The notes under the pieces are model-generated. The model saw only the letters and a list, made by a program, of their open reading frames with translations, was not told where the DNA came from and searched no databases. A stretch of DNA of 64,000 bases from Cranoglanis bouderius (lineage: Eukaryota; Chordata; Actinopteri; Siluriformes; Cranoglanididae). Position numbers and translations under genes: made by a program. The stretch spans positions 3,766,754 to 3,830,753 of the forward strand of contig CM042566.1 in NCBI GenBank assembly GCA_023630585.1, read 5' to 3'. Positions 10,067 to 23,996 of the stretch are shown here, one piece after another. Every line of letters starts with the position of its first letter. The first letter of the stretch is position 1.

Positions 10067-11428
10067 ATTTATGATTTTTCCAGTATCTCATTTCCACGAG
10101 CTGTAAGCCGTAATCATCAAGATTAAAACAAAAATGAGATGCACCTGTGTTAGGTTGCTTATAATATATGTCAAACTTGAAACATGTTCAGCAAGTCAAC
10201 AAAGAAGCAAACAAAAAAAGATCTTTAATTAAAATGCAAAAGAGCAGAAGAGACAGAACAGCTCCAGATACTAAAATATAAAAAATGTCAAATGCGAATG
10301 TAACATTACATGTCAGATATGCACCATGTTGTCACATGATTGTATCGCACCTCATTGTGATCAGATATAACATCTGGGAATAACCGACATTCATTACGTG
10401 TCTTGGTGAAGCAGTTGTGTTTTTTTTCTGTAGTATAAATGTCACTTTCGATTGACATGTGTGCTGGTTTTAAGTGACTATTGCTGTTTTGCCAACTATA
10501 AACATACATTATGGCAGCCATGATCAGAGAAACAGGCCAATTAATCTTTCTGCTCAACAGGGTTTTGTGCTGAAAACTGTGTTTGAGCGCTCAGTTCAGT
10601 CACACTATGGAGCAAATTGGCTCACTGCACTTAGGACCTCAAATAAATTGGTCTTTTTTTGTTGCCGTCTTTTGACACAAACACGAATGTGACGATTGTG
10701 TATTATTTCTGGCGCTGAAGCTGTTTTGGTCCCTCTGTTGCACCATGGCTCGAGCTGAAACGGTGCAGTCTTTTGACCTAGCATCATGGCGCGTGCTGTG
10801 TGCCTGCAGCGTAACAAGATTTTTTTTGTATTAGAACCAGAGGTATATCCACTTCAACTTATTCCCACTGAGTGATCATGAGAACAAAACGGTGAATTCA
10901 CCTAACGCTCAGACAAAAAAACATCACAAAAAGACAAGTTTTTTTTTTCTTTCTAACATATAAAATAAAAGAACGCAGAAAGAAGAAAACAACCCAGTTC
11001 TAACAAAAAGCACGAGATTTCTAATGAAAGAGTCTTAGATATTTCTTTTATTTGTTCTCTTTTCCAAGATTAAAAACAAAAAGCAAGATAAAATCAGACA
11101 GCGAGAAACACACGAAAACAAAGTTTTACAATATTAGACATTATTACACGCTGACCCACATAGTTACTTTCAGGCTGAAGTGCCGTGTACACAGAAGAAG
11201 AGGATCCATTAGTGTGTCTCATTCAGAGATTAACAAGGAGTTCAAATGCCTGTGTCTCTACAGGGGGAAGCATGGAAGGAGATAATTATACGAGTAAAAC
11301 ACACTGAAAGAAAGAAAGAAGGAAAGAAGGAAAGAGAAGAAGTTCATGTTTTTCCCCCCCAATGATTTGCATATCAGATTAAATAAAAATAAATAATATC
11401 CAAAATGTAAAATCACACAGATATGGTA

Positions 11429-11651
11429 CAGCCAAGTGCAAAAGTTTGTACACCTTTAGAACAAAATGAAAAAAGGTCAAGAATTGAACTTACAGCAAAA
11501 TAAAGCACCCTTGCAGAATATTCCTGATTGATTTTGCCTTGTGTTTTATTCACCCACATAAAAGTTTGAACTTGTTGGAATTCTTTTGTGTTGTGTAGCT
11601 CAACTGTAAGACATTTTGCTTTTTTCCCACCCAAACTTTTGCACCCGACTG
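11429..11651. mobile_element. Short non-autonomous Tc1-like element (223 bp)
   Basis: The left end CAGCCAAGTGCAAAAGTTTG and the complement of the right end, CAGTCGGGTGCAAAAGTTTG, are inverted repeats differing at three positions. TA dinucleotides flank both ends (11427-11428 and 11652-11653). There is no coding content. Confidence 0.85.
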
Positions 11652-12044
11652 TATCTTCACCCAACTGTCAGGCAAGCTGACACAGAAGACACAACGGATC
11701 ATGGTGTAATGAGCGATAATAATATTTTCTTTTCTTTTTTATAATCCTAACACCATAACCAGAGCTGTAAGAAGAAGAGCAGTAACTCATGATATTTAAC
11801 TGACGTGTTTGGCTGCTTTGAAGAATTCAGCTACTTTTGCGCTGATTTTTTTCTTTTCTTTTTTTGTCTGCAGGTTCGGGGATAGGTTTTCAGCTACATT
11901 AAAATTCATTATCAATACACTAAAATACGCTACAGCTGCCAGGTGACGGGTCTGCAGTCATATTCCCACCTAATCCCTTTATCAGTGCTAGTTCTGTTAG
12001 CTACATCAGCAGGGCTCGAACTGGGGGCTACAGGGGGGAAGAGG

Positions 12045-12300
12045 ACAGAGAAAAAAAGAAAGAAAGAAAGAAAGAAAGAAAGAAGGGAAAAGGAAGAAGG
12101 GGACAATAAGAAAAGGGTGGAGAAAGAAAGAAAGAAAGAAATGAAGGAAGAAAGAAAGGAAGTAGGGAGAAGGAAGGAAGGAAGGAAGGAAGTAGGGAGA
12201 AGGAAGGAAGGAAGGAAGGACAAAAAGAATTCAGGGAAGTAGAGAGAATGAAGGAAGGAAGGAAGGAGAGATTAAAAAAGAAAGAAAGAAAGAAAGAAAA
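12045..12300. repeat. (GAAA)n/(GGAA)n purine tract
   Basis: Nearly pure purine strand made of GAAA and GGAA tetramers, with two near-identical GTAGGGAGAAGGAAGGAAGG segments. Open frames through it (Lys/Glu or Phe/Ser/Leu) are artefacts. Confidence 0.95.
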
Positions 12301-15119
12301 TGTGAAAGAACCAGTAAATCTGCTTTAAATCTGGTAAAAGAGTTTAAAAATAGTACACGATATTAAACATTATTAAAAAAAAAAAGTTTGTTAAACTTTC
12401 AGAGCTGCAGAGCTACATTACTGCATGATGTGTTATTATGCTCTTATGTACTATGATATTATATTATGTAGCTTTATGACTGTATGTAATAGTAATAATA
12501 GGAGACAGTGGATTAGGGAAACAGTTTTAATACCGCTTTGTTAAACACACATTTAAACATCATCATGATGTTGGAGCAGTGTACAAGGTTTGGGAGGTGC
12601 AGAGTTTGGGTTTTATGGTATTGGGTCTGCTTATTTTCGTCACACAGACCTGGCAACCCGGCATGAAGAGCTAGAGAAGACAGGAATATTGTAGCCTCTA
12701 CAATGTGGCTCTAAATCGTTTCCTTGTGATGGCAGTCAGCCAAACCATATTCCACTTTTCCACTATTTTTCCTCCATCACTACAGGCGCTATGGATTCAG
12801 TGGCTCCCTGCTTTCAGTTCACATTGTCATGTGATGCGCTTATATCCTCCATCCCATGGAATACTAATAAAATATTTTGAAGTGCAAACCCAAATGCAAT
12901 CAGAGCTCAGATATCTGATATCCCATTTGTCTTTCTGACTGCATTACATTTGCACCACTAAGATACAATTTTTTTTTTTTAATTAAAAATGAGAATGAGA
13001 AATATGAAATATGAGAAATATGAAACCTGCACACATTAAGCAGGTGGTATAGACATTACATAAAGGTTAAACGAAAGCTGATTTATCAGGATATGCAGTA
13101 ATGGCCAGAGGAACTATAAAGACCTTTTAAAATTCCTAGAATAAAAAAAACAACAACATTGAAATGACATGCAATACCAATTTAATAAATTTCTAGGAGT
13201 TGTAGGGAGAACGGGAGGACGGGAGAACCTGTAATGACACCTGACACTACAAACAGGATTGACAGCCAATACACATACGTGCTATAAAGAACAAAATAAA
13301 ATGTAAATCTCACAACTTCCAACTTTACTGATGAGACCCAGGATTATTTATACAGTATATGCTGCATGTGTTGTGTCGTGTGCTGTCGGCATGGAGACAG
13401 AGGTGGGCTCTTCTTCTGCATGTGAGGCTCTTCTGTCTTGCTACATCACTCAGCAGACCAGTCTGGAGACGACAGACAAGAAGCCGAATGTTGAAATCCT
13501 TGCACAACAAATACAACTTTACAGTTATTGAGCGCACTGAGCACAATTACTACTCAATTATCTATAAACCTATGAGCATTAAATGCTAAGTAAGTAATCA
13601 GAAGGTGTATTTAGTAATATAAGAGTCTGTTATTTCTTTATTTTCCCATTTTCTTCTGCCAAATCCCATCCACCAGCCAGCTCTCACCTATCATATGATA
13701 GCTTTCTCACAGATGCCCAAAACTGGCCTCCAATTTTGTCCAAAACGTCCTGTTCTTCTGGAAACCTTGTGTACTACATATGCTTTACGTATATTTACGG
13801 TATCTGCTCTTGCTAGTGAAGCACACCGTAGTTACTTCTGGGACTTTTCTCCAGGATGAAGAACTAGATTAAGGTTTAATTAAAGACACAGCAGGACAAC
13901 CATCAAGCAACATGGTGCAATGGTTTCATCTAGAGTTTATCAAAGCATGCACTAGTTTCTCAGCATTATTTTGCTGGGTTTGTATATGTTTTTATTTTAG
14001 CTATACTTACAGTATGAAATGGTAAAATTATTACAGTACACTAAGATCAAGCTCTAGGGTGTAAACAGCAACAGTACTACAGTCAGTAACCTCAGTATTC
14101 CTGTTCATCAGAGTTTAGGAGAATTTACTATTTATGCAGGCTTTTATGCCGTTTTGGGTAGCTGTGCTGCAGAATCTGTACAAATTGAAAAAAGTATAAT
14201 TGTGTGTCTTCAGTGTAGAAGTAAAAAGGTTAAAATTGTGTTTTTTTTCACTCCCTTACTTATCATTACCTACAATTAATTAGCTTTTAGTTTTATTAGC
14301 AATATTTCCTGTACTGCTTGTAATTACAGTGCCATAAAACCGATATATAAAAGTAACATGTGAATGAAGAACTTAGAGAACTTAGAAATTAGTACCTATG
14401 CATTAGCTTCATTGAGCTAATGATCTGTTAATTGAGTTAATTATCTCCAGAACCATTTAAAATTTTATCTTAAAAAAAAAAAAAACCCCAAACCTGCTGA
14501 TAAAGTAACACGCCCCACTTTTTTCCAACGCCTAGGACTGAATATGAGCAGGAGAGAGACGAAAGCGAGAAGATCCAAAAACTGGCCTCCGGGGCTAAAC
14601 AATGGTCTAAAAATGCAGCTACAGATCATTAGTATACAATTAGCTTAATTAACAGCTTGTAAGTTCCCATGTTACTTTATTTTATGAGCCAACCTACTTT
14701 TCAGTTCATTGCCACTGCAATAACCAGCAGTTTGTATAAAGTTAATGGTGTATAAACAATTAAGAATTAATAAACATTAATAAAACAGTGATTTAATGGC
14801 TTTGCTTTAATGCTTGATACTTTATAGGAACTAGTGCATCTATTAAAGGATAACTGTCCAATATACAGTATCTTGGCATTATGGGTCATTATTGCTACAT
14901 GACCCTTAATGTACGTAAGGAATAAAACCTGACGTGCGTGCAGTCATAGTGTTGCTACCCTGACATTGATTATTTTCCTATAACAGCATGTCTCAGAGTG
15001 TTTAATTCATCTTATACCACAGCACTTATAATCGCAGCTATTACATATATCACAACTATTATAATATTCAATTTATTAAAGAATGATATGTTATACTTTG
15101 TGTTTATACTAGTTTCATT

Positions 15120-16025
15120 AAACGTTGTGGAATGCTCATGAAGCAAGTTAGCTCCCGTTATCACTTACTTTATAGCAGCACTTTCACATAAAGTTAACCA
15201 GACCAAAAAATTGCAGCTTGTCATGTTACTGAGAAACAGCAAAGCATAAAGTCATCTGTCCTGAAGACTTTCCTGTGGAAGAAAACTTAACAGTCCCCCC
15301 CCCAGGATTTCGCGATTTTGCGATCAAAGAAATTAACGCAAAATCAAGCAAACTCTGCAATATTCGGAGGAGCTTGAAATTTTTCTAAATTACTGCAGAA
15401 TTTGGGCCAAGACGCTCACGTGACGTCAACATGGCACACGTTCAGTCAACGCCCTCTTTGATTCACGTGCGTCAAACATGAGTACAGCTAAAAGGTCTCA
15501 TTTACCAACAAACATCACTGGGAAAGACCGTGCAAAACAATTTTGTGCGATTGCGATGTTGACAAATTAGTTTTCTGCAAAAAAAAAAAAAAAAAGTACA
15601 AAAAACTCTGCACGTTGCATCACAAATTTTGAAAAAACAAACAAACAAACAAACAAACCAAAAAAAAAAAGCATCAAAATCAAGCATTTTTGGCCACAAC
15701 AATCATAAAAAAATCCTCAGTGAAATACTGTACAGGCTGACTTAAAGTTACAGCTATACCTCTGACTGTTACAAAAAGTGCTAACATTGTAGACTCCTTC
15801 CATAAATAATAAATAAATGTCTCCTTACAGAAAACTTCACCATATCAATGATTATATCTTATTCTTTGTTAAATAACAACCCACTGTTTAGACTTAGATT
15901 ATGTGGAGAGTTTTTACTCTAGAAACGATAATACATTAGAGTGTATTAATACAAATCTGTGAATTGCTTTGCAGCCAGAACTATTGTCAGAGCTGCTGTT
16001 ATAGAAAATTAATCAACAACAAATT
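15120..16025. repeat. Dispersed repeat family A, long copy
   Basis: It runs from GTTGTGGAATGCTCATGAAG through CTTGTCATGTTACTGAGAAA and CTTCCATAAATAATAAATAA to AGAGCTGCTGTTATAGAAAA TTAATCAACA. It contains a C8 run (15295-15302), A-runs and (AAAC)n near 15640. It ends about 40 bp from the stop codon of the RALY-like gene and so probably forms part of its 3' UTR or flank. Confidence 0.65.
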
Positions 16026-16067
16026 TAATCAATTTTGGCTATTATTCATTACCTGAGCTGTGTCTCT

Positions 16068-16106
16068 TTACATTTCGTCCTCCATGTCAGAGTTGTGATC
16101 ATTCAT
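16068..16106 (-). CDS. RALY-like gene, terminal coding microexon (12 codons plus stop)
   Basis: Preceded by the strong acceptor CTCTCTACTCCAG, it reads MNDHNSDMEDEM and TAA in phase 0, which matches the phase at the end of the previous exon. An acidic C-terminus is typical of hnRNP C, RALY and RALYL. Support is splice site, phase and composition only. Confidence 0.72.
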   Translation of the reverse strand: MNDHNSDMEDEM

Positions 16107-17885
16107 CTGGAGTAGAGAGAAACACAGAGACTCTTCAGCACCAACACCAACACCAACATGTAGCTGTAATATGTTCATAGTTACTATGAAGAGAGCACGG
16201 CGCACTACACGGCACTCTAAATTAATGAGATGCGAGTCACAGTGTTCGATCTCAGATCAGTCATTTTCCCAGCAGTGCTGCCTAATGGCTGGGAATGAAA
16301 TCACGCTGGGATGACGGAGAGAGACGAGTCAGCTCTCGCTGAGCCTCTCCGTTCTAACATATGGGCTCTCGCTAAGAGAGACGGAGCTCTCATCATTTAT
16401 GGAGGAGCACAACCAGACCGGAAAACAGCTTGGAAAACAACAAGAGCTGGAGGAAGTGAGAAATGTGGCACTACTTAATTATGTAGGGGTGTACTTGTGG
16501 AATATCTGATTTGATCCTTGGTGCAAAAATGGTACCACTGCATTGGTTTCAGTCAGTATCGGCACTCTATGGTTCCTGATACTGTAGAGATTTAGTCGTA
16601 ATACTGACAATGCTGCAATGATCATTTAAAACAATACCAGCTGGATGTGACTCATTATTTATGCATGAACCACAATGATTTGATGAGGTCCGAAGTCAGA
16701 GGTAATTTGGAAATTGGGCTCGTTTCAAAGATTTCAGCTGCCACCCTCTGCAACAAAATTTCTTTCCAGAGGTGAGATAATGGATCGTTTCTTCGCTGTA
16801 CGAATGATCGGCAGGATGATCGGTGTAAATTATTACTTTGTTTAAGGATCTTATTTTTTTCCCATACAGTACTACCCTTCAGAAGCTACATAAGATATCT
16901 ACATGTTTCCCAGAAGACAAAATAATAACAATTTACACCGATCATCCCGTTCAAAAGTTTACACCCCCCCTGACTCTTAATGTATCGTGTTGCCTTCTTG
17001 AGCGTCAGTCAATGTTTGCACCTTTTGTAATAGTCGTGTACGAGTCCCTCAGCTGTCCTCAGTGTGAAAAGACGAATCTCAAAACCATAGCCGCTGTTGG
17101 AAAGGGCTCAAATATGCAGAAGATGCTGGAAAAGCAAAGAGTGTGCAGGACCTGGAGGATTTTTCTGAAGAACGGTGGGCAGTTTAACTGCTCAGGGACT
17201 CATGAACAACTATCACAAAACATAAAAAACTGGTAACAACACACGGTATTAAGAATCAAGCGTGTGTAAACTTTTGAACTGGTTCATTTGTGTAAATTCA
17301 GTTATTATTGTGTCTTGTGGACTATACAGTATGTAAACATCTGTTATGTGAAATAGCTTATTCAGGGAAGCACTAAATAAAAAACTAAATGCAATTTTTA
17401 TGATCCCTCTTAAATTTAAACAAACAAAAAAAAAATTATTAACATTTTGCAGATTCTGCAGGGTGTATGTAAACTTATTACCTCAACTGTATGTTTTTAA
17501 GTAACAGTAGTTTTACACAAGTGGAAATTTCTTTCTAAAAGTAAAGTAGAGGATTTCTACTGCATTTCACATCCATGAAACAAAAACATTACCTAGTGAG
17601 GGAATTATTTGGGAAAAAAAGAAAAGCTCTTGGTAATATTAACAAAGCAGCAGAGTAATTGCGGCTTTGCTGTTGTGCGCAGGACACACGGAAGGGGGCT
17701 AAACGTACTTCATTTGTCACTGCCACCAGGTAGAGGACCAAGGTAATTACACATAATTGTAATGTGGCTTTTGGAATAATAGTTGTGTCTATATATAGTT
17801 GTCTCTATATAAGGCTCTGAAAAGGCTTGACAGCAAAAGTGCTCTCTGCACCGGCTTTTCTTCCCAATAAGTACCTTAACCGTGC

Positions 17886-17979
<94 letters not shown>

Positions 17980-18360
17980 GGTGTGTGGGTGCGGGTGTGT
18001 GGGTGCAATCTAAGAATGAAAAAAAAAAGCTTAGCTTAGTGTAAATTTATGCTGCAACAAGCAAATCTGTCTCATGTGTCAAACTAATAACGGCGTGATT
18101 AGATGGCTTTTCTGTTTGTTTTGTGAGGTGGAGGTGGGATGCTATGTTTACTGAGGATACAAAACTTCACTGTGAATTATTTCAATGTGAGACTTCCATG
18201 TTTTGGCTCTTTTAGCTGGAGAAATTTTGTCAGTCGGAAGCAGGCATAGTTTTGCATTTAATGCATTTATCAGCTGTCACTGTGATTCGCCACGCTCACG
18301 TACCTCATTGTGCTTATCTCATTTCTCCCACGTTCTCAACAACGACACACAAGCGCACAT

Positions 18361-18391
<31 letters not shown>

Positions 18392-21300
18392 TATGCACGC
18401 ATTGTCCTCTTTAAATCCACTGATTACTGTTTGGTTATCTTTAGAGACGCAGAAGCAGGCTATGCGAGTGAATTTAGACGGAATAAAGCTTGTCACCATG
18501 TGCAGCTCGTCGTCGCTGGCCTCGCCCAGCTCAGGAGTGTCTCTCCGTGCACCGCGACGTGGGCTGGGGGTTCTGGGAGATCCCTCTCGACTGCTGGTTG
18601 ATGGGTGGTACGGTGAACCCCCTGAGCTCCCACCATGAGAAAATGGAGAACCTGCAGCACATAATGACAGTTTTAAGCCTAAACAGGGTGCAATGCTGTT
18701 GTAAAAAAAAAACAACTGAAATGCTACAGTTGAGTAAATGTTTGCACTCCACATGGTTTCAGAATGGAAAAAAAATCATTGCGGTGGATCCGGAACCAAT
18801 CCCAGGAACACTCGACATGAGGCAGGAAAACAACGTGAATGGGGCGGCAGTCCAATCCATTGCAGGGCACCATGCACACACACATACACACACACATACA
18901 CATCCAAGGGGCAATTTAGCATAGCTAAACCAGCTATTGAGACGTTTTTAGGAGTTTGAAAGAAACCCACAGGGAGAACTGTCGCAACGCTACTTGCTGC
19001 ACCACCATGTCACCAAAAAAAGACAATTGTACATCTATTTCACTCATGTCTATATGATAATAGAATTCCAAGACATGCCAAAGCCAAAACATGAGACAAA
19101 ACCAACAGAACATATCCAAGAAAGTGGGCTGAGTATCCAAAAGCTGCTTATCTGATATATGAAAGAAGTTGTAAAGGCACATTCTGAAACTTTTAACCGC
19201 TATGATCATATTTGCTTTCCTATCGATATCTTAACATAGACTATATGACTTTAATTTGTTGATAATAAAGGAATATCTGTGAAACCATACACACTAAACA
19301 TCTTGTTGGTATAAATATACATCCTTGATTGAGTTTCTCTAATCAGCTGCCATCAGCTGCCGTCATGAGGATCTACACGCATATGTTTCAATTTTTATAC
19401 ACTGTATATAACTTACAGTGCGAATCAATGAGGAACATGATATACTGTGTGTTTTAAAATATCGAAAAGTTTCGTAATTTACTTTAAGTGTCACTAAACA
19501 TTACTCAGGAGCATTTCAGTAGCCTTAAATTGGTTCATAATGACTCCATGAGAACATGACAGCACTCCCTGAAGTAAACCCTCATAAAGCCACAAAGCTG
19601 ACAGTCATATTGCTTTTTCGTCTATTCAAAAAAATCTATATATCACACCGAAAAAATTGCATTTCCCCTATCTTTCATCATCACTATGTTTAAATATAAG
19701 CCGTAGAGATTTGAATAGTTTTTTGACTAATCTCTGGTAAACTGACAGAGGAATGAAGCCCCTCAGTGCACTCACGTTACTGACTCAGACACATTGATCG
19801 CTCATCATCGGCAGAGCTGTAATTAGAGCAGGGATGGATTAGACAGGACTGAAGAGACATGGTGAAGAAAAAAAAGGAAAGAGAGCCTGAGCTGTCCATC
19901 AGAGATTAGAGAAAGACTAAAGATATGATTGAACATACTGTATAAATGAACACAAACGCACATGTGGACCGGTTTCACAAATTGCGCATCATTTCTCACC
20001 GCCTCAGATCCTTGATTTAATTAACAGATCGGTAGCAATTATTTTAGCTCCTTAAGCTCAGCTATTTATCTTAAAGCATATTATTCAACAACTTTAATGA
20101 ATTATTGAGTAACTACAGTGTAATTAATGGGCATGGTGAGAATGAGGAATGCAAATCTGGACCTGCTGACAGCTCCTTTAATGTTTAAGGTGTTAAATGT
20201 GATTTATTATTTTTTTTCAGGTGCATTTGAAATGGAATTGAAATAAAAAATTGAAACTGAATTTGTCAAAAATATTGACAAATCTGATATGTGGAAATCT
20301 GTATATATGGAAATCTGATAATAGAGCCACAGATGATATATACTGTCATATATTAATGTCTCTCATTAAAAAGTTTTCTATGACTAAAAATAGTCTATGG
20401 ACAAATACGATTACATATTATATCAACATACAGTTGATAATTCAATGACAATCTAACAGATTATATGATCATTGAATTGAAATAAAATGATGACTGTCCA
20501 GTAAGTTAATACAGACGTGTTACTTTTAGCTCAACCTACAACAGTGCTTTCTCTGCTAACACTTTCATTTTGGCAGATTTTTAATTCGATATACGAAAAC
20601 CTGTGACCATATCACAATAACTGAAATCTGTATTAATGCTCTGGGTTATAAAACAATAATATAGATATACAACAGCCATTGTTCTGTGCATACCCTAATC
20701 TTTGACCAATATGTTGCTTAGCAACCAAAGCTTACTTTTAACACGCAACTTTGCATGGCAGAAAAAAATTCATATTATTACTAATAAATTTTAATCACTT
20801 ACCGAAAATACAGAACAAAGGTTAAAGGTTAGGCTTAAGGGTGAGGTTAGTATCAGTACCTTTTCTTACATCTTAATTTGTATAAAAGTAAACCTCAGCA
20901 TCCTTATTTAATTAAATGCATACAGATATAATAGATAAGAGAGATTTTTTCTCCATTAAAGCAACTAAATGTAGCTAAACAAAGATAATACAAATGAATA
21001 TGGATTGAATTGGTTATTTCAATATAGTCAATCTTTGAGCTGGGCCTACATAAAAGTAAAAGTTTATATTTATACTCAGGTAAAGTATAAATCTCATATT
21101 TATATTAAATCCCACTGGGTATGTGTATGTGTATATGGATGTAATGGCAAAAAAAATTATACGCAGTCAGGCTTGGGAGTAACGGTAAACATGTAACGGC
21201 GTTACGTAATCAGGATACAAAAAACTGGTAACTGGAGTAATCAGATTACAGGAACATTTAGTAAAAAATGGGAATAGTATCAGGATTAAAAAAAAAATTA

Positions 21301-23959
21301 AAAATTAAAACCAAAGAAATTAATCTTTTGACATAACACAATATAGACAGCTGCTTGATTATAGTTCTGGTTCTCTCTTGCCAGTCGTGGCTCACATGAG
21401 CAACCTCCTGGTGCATGAGCAAATCAATTTTGGGAGTTAATTTGGTAGAAATGAACACAAATTGTTCTCTGAAATACCTTTGTGATGTAATGTTACCCTG
21501 CATCAAGGACAGTGATCTTTATTTTATTTTATTAAAACAAATCCAAACACTGAACATGTTTTTAAGCTCTAAAATAAGCTCTAAATAAAAGTATTTTGGA
21601 TCATATTGATTTTCTCTTGACTTTATTTACATATGTGACCTTGAATCCAAAATCCAAAAATAATCAGATTACATTACTTTCATATTGTGATACTTGGATT
21701 ACGTTACTGATGACATTTTTTATGAAGTAATTTCTAATTGTAATGGAATACATTTTTAAAGTAACCCTCCCAACCCTGTACGCAGTAAAAAGCTCAAGGC
21801 ATCTAGAGAGGTAACACTAGGGGGCAACATAAGCTCAACTGATTCACTTCACACCACAACCAGTCTATATATATTTTTTCTTGTAAACTTGTTAAAGAAT
21901 CAGAGGAAAAAGAAGAGGTTCAGAGTTCACCTTTGTAGTTGGAAATGACTGACCTGTGTGCTCCTGCCTTTGTCTGTCCATCCTGTCCAGACTGTCAAGC
22001 AGGCCATCAATCTGAACCTTTATCATCGTCAACTCTCGCTTTATGGTCTGCAGCTCCTCCATTTTCACTGCAGAGACACATTGAAATTGAGAATTCCCAT
22101 TTTGCACAAAAGAATGAAAGTTAAAAAAAAAAAAAAAACTGCTCATAAAAACAGCTTTTTTTGTGTGAAATATTGACTGGGCTCGAGACGGTCGCAGATG
22201 CTATCGCTTCGTCTGCAGAGGCTACTTCAAAGAATTGCACGCACAAATCACTCTTTTTGTTCCCTTGAACCCCATATCCACTGTAAACCATCATTCAGTG
22301 CCTCTATGCCAGTGTAAAAGTCACTATATAATACACGGGTTGGAGAATGTACAATAAAGACGTAAATGAGACATTGTGATAGAAATGAAATTGCAGAGCG
22401 ATACACTGAACAAGCCAACATTTGGACCCCGGAGCTCTGAGATGCTGAGGTGACCTGAGACCCGCTGAGGTGCTAATAGCATGTTCTGAACACTCTCTTA
22501 TTCTTTCTGCTCTGTTAATTTGGTGTAATGGCATGCTCTGATAGGGCCGTCTCCATTAAAGGAGGAAAGACTACGGAGAAGAGGCTTTTAATAAAGTAGC
22601 ATCTGGAGCCTCTCCTGAGACCAGCTGATAACTCAAATCAAACACACAGAAAACAAGCCATACACCAAAGGACTAAAGGACTATACGTACTGTATAGTCA
22701 CATGCAAAAGTTTGCATCCCCTATGGCTTTTGAATGGTAAGAAAGAACATTTATGTTGATTTTACATCCATCCATCCATCCATTTTCCGTACCACTTATC
22801 CTACACAGTGTCGCGGGTTGCCTGGAGCCTATCCCTAGGGAACTCGGGCTTAAGGCTGGGGGTACAATCATGCACATTCACACACTACAGACAATTTAGA
22901 GATGCCAGTCAGCCTACAATGCATGTCTTTGGACCGGGGGAGGAAACCAGAGTACCTGGAGGAAACCCCTGAAGCATGGGGAGAACAAACTCCACACACA
23001 CAGGGCGGAGGCAGGAATCGAACCCCCAACCCTGGAGGTGAGATGCAAATGTCCTAACCACCAAGCCACCTGCCCCCATTGTGTTTACAATTTAATGAGA
23101 AAAAAAAACATTTTTAATAAGACAGCAATCCATAAAATAAGGCAAAAATCCATAGATAGATCGTTTAATCGTTTTGGTCTCCAAACCTGATTTGAAGAAG
23201 GAAGTTATTTACCAATTTAACATATTTAACGTTTATGAAAGAAGACTTCGATCAGGGATCGGCTGTTCCTTTCATTTTTCTACTTTAAGTTCATTTAAGT
23301 CTTCTTAACTGAAAACTTTCCAGTTTCTCTGTAACATGAGCTCTTTCATTTTATTAGCTTCAAGACAGAGGAAACCGAGAGCCCGGAGAGGGATACTATT
23401 TATAACTGCTCTATAACGTAAGTGATAACAAGAACTAACTTGAACTCATGGCCTTCAGCTCAACGTCTTAACCACTGAGCCACCACTGCCCGAAATGTAA
23501 AAGTTTCCATGTTGGAATCTGATTAAATGAGCCGAGTGCTTTTCTTTTGGTGACGTGCTGTGCTTGAAATATCTGTCAGGATTCTCTAGCATGTGTTTGT
23601 TGTGTTGTGGAATCTTTGTAACCAAGAAAAATCTGACTTTTATTTTCTCTAGTTAGTATGTGACTGAAACTTTTAGACCTGGGAACAGCTGCTGAGAAAA
23701 TGACAGGTTGGGTCTGGGATGTGTATATGTATATTTGAGTGTGTGTTCGTGTACACTTGGCTCTGCTGGATGAGTGGGGTCTGGAGGAGCTCTTGGAGGA
23801 CGAGCGGTCTCGGCTGCGTCTCTGCCTGGAAGAAGACGAGCGTGCTCTCTTGGCCAGGCTGGAACTGTGGGGCAGCGCAGGCACCGCAGACGGGACGCGC
23901 TGGTAATCAAACACCCTGAAGAATACAAACGCATGCTACAATTACCTCAACTTTATCTA

Positions 23960-23996
<37 letters not shown>

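Larger units (their letters stand above)
6924..16067. other. Intergenic region between the RALY-like gene and urah
   Basis: No coding exon was found in this 9.1 kb. It holds the urah upstream region with an 87-bp inverted repeat (7115-7450), a repeat ending in (TAA)n (8101-8932), Tc1 elements (9401-10066 and 11429-11651), a purine tract (12045-12300) and a long dispersed-repeat copy (15120-16025). The parts 12310-15100 and 10140-11420 are AT-rich without recognisable genes. Minus-strand polyadenylation hexamers for the RALY-like gene may lie near 14676 and 14292. Confidence 0.6.
16107..18496 (-). other. RALY-like gene, last intron
   Basis: 2390 bp holding a 623-bp Tc1-type non-autonomous element (16867-17489), a (GT)n/(GGGT)n tract (17889-18003) and a (CA)n tract (18365-18390). 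The stretch 16110-16450 is mixed-composition unique sequence. Confidence 0.7.
18652..21953 (-). other. RALY-like gene intron between the zipper exon and the Ser/Pro exon
   Basis: 3302 bp with a decayed SINE (18785-19015) and a hAT element (21168-21778). The stretch 19020-21160 is AT-rich, with no recognised gene or repeat apart from a possible unique regulatory stretch around 19730-20180. Confidence 0.7.
22068..23754 (-). other. RALY-like gene intron with SINE and repeats
   Basis: 1687 bp holding a Tc1-end-like sequence (GTCACATGCAAAAGTTTGCA, 22697-22716) interrupted downstream by a SINE (22766-23078), a dispersed-repeat fragment (23240-23437) and a tRNA-derived SINE head (23438-23491). 22140-22690 shows no recognised element. 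Confidence 0.7.

Noticed and set aside
11930..12242. 97-99 codon frames with Lys/Glu or Phe/Ser/Leu repeats
   Set aside because: Translation of the (GAAA)n/(GGAA)n purine tract on either strand.
16838..17236. 132-codon plus-strand frame
   Set aside because: It starts outside and runs through a non-autonomous transposon-like repeat; no recognisable domain.
17805..18039. Open frames rich in Cys-Val or Thr-His across (GT)n/(CA)n tracts (also at 25080, 29574, 30450, 31186, 39623 and others)
   Set aside because: Dinucleotide tracts are open in several frames on both strands; no family features.
18314..18496. Extension of the Ser/Pro exon of the RALY-like gene to the left
   Set aside because: The frame stays open but runs into a (CA)n tract and loses family-like composition after DELHM; a GT donor and an in-phase acidic terminal exon at 16068 explain the end better.
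22766..23078. Real tRNA gene in the SINE head
   Set aside because: A and B boxes are present, but the sequence continues directly into the SINE body and does not fold as a full cloverleaf.
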